From: Marinobacter bryozoorum
GTDB taxonomy: Bacteria > Pseudomonadota > Gammaproteobacteria > Pseudomonadales > Oleiphilaceae
Direction: 5' to 3'
Assembly (NCBI RefSeq): GCF_023156245.1
Contig: NZ_JAKZAH010000013.1
Coordinates: 1 to 64,000 of the forward strand
DNA: 64,000 nt
The notes beneath the pieces were generated by a model that searched no databases, was not told where the DNA came from, and saw only the letters and a list, made by a program, of their open reading frames with translations. Below are positions 62,716 to 64,000 of this stretch, in pieces. How positions within the stretch are numbered: position 1 is the stretch's first letter; every line of letters starts with the position of its first letter. The position numbers were made by a program, and so were the translations under genes.

Positions 62716-63503
62716 TACACTTTCATTCCGGGCATGTTCAGGGACGCCGTATTGCCGCCATCGACCGGCAGGGCCTGTCCTGTGATATAGCTGGCATCGT
62801 CAGACGCCAGGAAGCAGATGGCAGCTGCCAGCTCTTCCGGCCGGCCATACCGCCGCAGTTCGCAACGGGCGCCGAGTTTGTGTTCTTTCTCGTTGGCGCG
62901 GGCGTAGTCGAACACTACCTTGGTCATTCCGGTTTCCACCAGGCCGGGGCAAACCGCGTTGACCCGCACATTGAAACCACCCAGGTCACAGGCCGCGGTC
63001 TGGGTCAGGTTGATGACCCCAGCCTTGGAAGCGCTGTACGGATTGCCACCGGCGCCGGAGCGAATGCCCGCTACAGACGCGGTATTAACGATGGCACCCT
63101 GCTGGCGCTCCTGCATATGGGGCGCCACATGCTTGATCATCAGCATGGCACCAATCAGGTTTACGCCCAGGATTTTCTCCCAGTCGGCCTTTTCGTTCTC
63201 GGTGACCGGGGGGTAGCTGCCACCGGAGATGCCGGCGTTGTTGACGAGGATATCAATTTGCCCGAACTGTTCCTTGACTTCCGACACCAGTGAACTGACG
63301 GCGTCTTCGTCGGATACGTCCAGCTTCCGCTCAACGTGGACCGCTTCGGAGGGCATGAGGGAGGCGGTTTCCAGCAGACCCTCTTCGGACCAGTCTGCCA
63401 GCACCACGCGGGCACCTTCGCTCGCGAGCCTCAGGGCGGTAGCGCGGCCAATACCGCTGCCAGCACCGGTAACAATGGCGACTCGCCCAGTGAAACGCGT
63501 CAT
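62715..63503 (-). CDS. Short-chain dehydrogenase/reductase (first gene of the catabolic operon)
   Basis: This is a 262-residue SDR with TGAGSGIGRATAL near residue 13, VNNAGISGG near residue 88, the Ser region NTASVAGIRSGAGG near residue 140 and YSASKAGVINL near residue 156. AAGGAG lies eight bases before the ATG. It begins the minus-strand run SDR-PaaI-ACAD-SDR-APH-SurE-ligase and is divergent from another acyl-CoA ligase. Confidence 0.88.
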   Translation of the reverse strand: MTRFTGRVAIVTGAGSGIGRATALRLASEGARVVLADWSEEGLLETASLMPSEAVHVERKLDVSDEDAVSSLVSEVKEQFGQIDILVNNAGISGGSYPPVTENEKADWEKILGVNLIGAMLMIKHVAPHMQERQQGAIVNTASVAGIRSGAGGNPYSASKAGVINLTQTAACDLGGFNVRVNAVCPGLVETGMTKVVFDYARANEKEHKLGARCELRRYGRPEELAAAICFLASDDASYITGQALPVDGGNTASLNMPGMKV

Positions 63504-63739
63504 AGTCTGTGCTCCTTAAACCTTACCATGCTTTTATGATTGTAAATTCCGATGCTTAATCGCCTGATTCGAAACATAATCCCGGAAAATCGCTTGAAAA
63601 ACAAACCACAAAAATTGATTAGGGTGCTTTTCAAAAGCTTGAACAGGGCGTTTAATTTGTCACGCCTTCCAGTTTTGAGTCAATATATTCGGAAATAAAT
63701 TTCACTAGACAAAACACAACAACCACAGAGGCCTCCAAA
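63504..63739. promoter_or_regulatory. Divergent AT-rich control region with a candidate operator
   Basis: This 236-base interval between two divergent acyl-CoA gene sets is much more AT-rich than its surroundings. It contains overlapping dyads, CTTTT-C-AAAAG (63627-63637) and TTCAA-AAGC-TTGAA (63630-63643), a plausible site for a TetR-type fatty-acid regulator. It also has possible promoter-like A/T boxes that I could not pair with confidence. Confidence 0.35.
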
Positions 63740-64000
63740 ATGAGACAAACCGTTGCAGCGATGCCCAACTACGCTCCAGCGCTGGACCACGAAACCATGG
63801 ACCCCATCGGTCACTATATCCAGGGTTTCGCCCGCTCACAGGGAGAGAAGAGAGCCCTCACCGATGAAAAGGGCACCCTCACCTGGGCCCAGATGGTCAG
63901 CCGCGCCAACCGCATTGCCAACCGCCTGCGGGCCGATGGCCTGCAAACCGGGGACACGGTCGCAGGCCTGTCAGAAAACAGCAACGATTATATGTGCCTG
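63740..64000 (+). CDS. Partial AMP-binding acyl-CoA ligase (N-terminus)
   Basis: The frame is open from the ATG at 63740 (AGAGG upstream) to the right edge, 87 codons. The visible part shows DPIGHYIQGFARSQGEKRAL, LTWAQMVSRANRIANRLRAD and DTVAGLSENSNDY, the layout of the N-terminal domain of AMP-forming acid-CoA ligases. The catalytic motifs lie outside the window. It is divergent from the SDR-to-ligase operon and probably co-regulated with it. Confidence 0.8.
   Translation, partial: MRQTVAAMPNYAPALDHETMDPIGHYIQGFARSQGEKRALTDEKGTLTWAQMVSRANRIANRLRADGLQTGDTVAGLSENSNDYMCL

Overview
The window looks like chromosomal core DNA of a GC-rich marine gammaproteobacterium, most plausibly Marinobacter or a close relative. 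That assignment is inference. It rests on gene content and on a gene order that follows Pseudomonas for long stretches: ftsY|rsmD, pyrC'-pyrB-pyrR-ruvX-yqgE-tonB-gshB facing pilGHIJK-chpABC, then zur-znuC-znuB. There are no tRNA or rRNA genes, no CRISPR array and no recognisable transposase or prophage. Genes are tightly packed in operons, with many 1-14 base overlaps.

Layout. 0-7.6 kb: housekeeping and stress genes (probable ftsY N-terminus, rsmD, an acyl desaturase, mutM, a small exported protein, yrfG, hslR, hslO, pckA). 7.7-13.4 kb, minus strand: a seven-gene operon, gshB-tonB-yqgE-ruvX-pyrR-pyrB-pyrC', whose PyrC' has lost the zinc-binding HxH motif. 13.7-27.3 kb, plus strand: the complete Pil-Chp chemosensory operon that controls type IV pili, including a hybrid kinase ChpA of about 2,533 residues. 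27.3-29.4 kb: zinc regulation and uptake (zur, znuC, znuB). 29.6-37.6 kb: a CHASE-PAS membrane sensor, a patatin-type hydrolase, the pterin genes folE, folM and folK, a CoA-binding protein, a c-di-GMP GGDEF-EAL protein and a small zinc-ribbon membrane protein. 37.6-38.1 kb: a gene-free stretch holding two inverted copies of a 106-bp structured element. 38.1-42.0 kb: a metal-resistance operon with a MerR-type promoter, the regulator, a copper P-type ATPase, an unreported 36-residue membrane peptide and a DUF411 metal-binding protein. 42.2-49.9 kb: a diguanylate cyclase, RNase II, an acyltransferase, a LysR regulator, a Bcr/CflA exporter and thiol peroxidase. 50-64 kb: a lipid or carboxylic-acid catabolic region with a quinone-type oxidoreductase, a MaoC hydratase, a five-gene LIV-type ABC transporter, two acyl-CoA ligases, SurE, an APH-type kinase, two SDRs, an ACAD10/11-type dehydrogenase and a PaaI thioesterase.

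Most unusual points. (1) The paired 106-bp elements at 37.7 and 38.0 kb differ by compensatory base changes in their stems, which is strong evidence for a selected or mobilised secondary structure. (2) The minus-strand operon at 56.6-63.5 kb carries, as separate genes, the phosphatase, kinase and dehydrogenase activities that are fused in eukaryotic ACAD10/ACAD11. The dehydrogenase shows the family's ADGPDEVH motif, with Asp in place of the usual catalytic Glu. This suggests a phosphorylation-dependent route for degrading hydroxy acids. (3) The copper operon has a small His-tailed membrane peptide and a freshly duplicated metal-binding domain. (4) ChpA carries a Gln-substituted phosphotransfer site.
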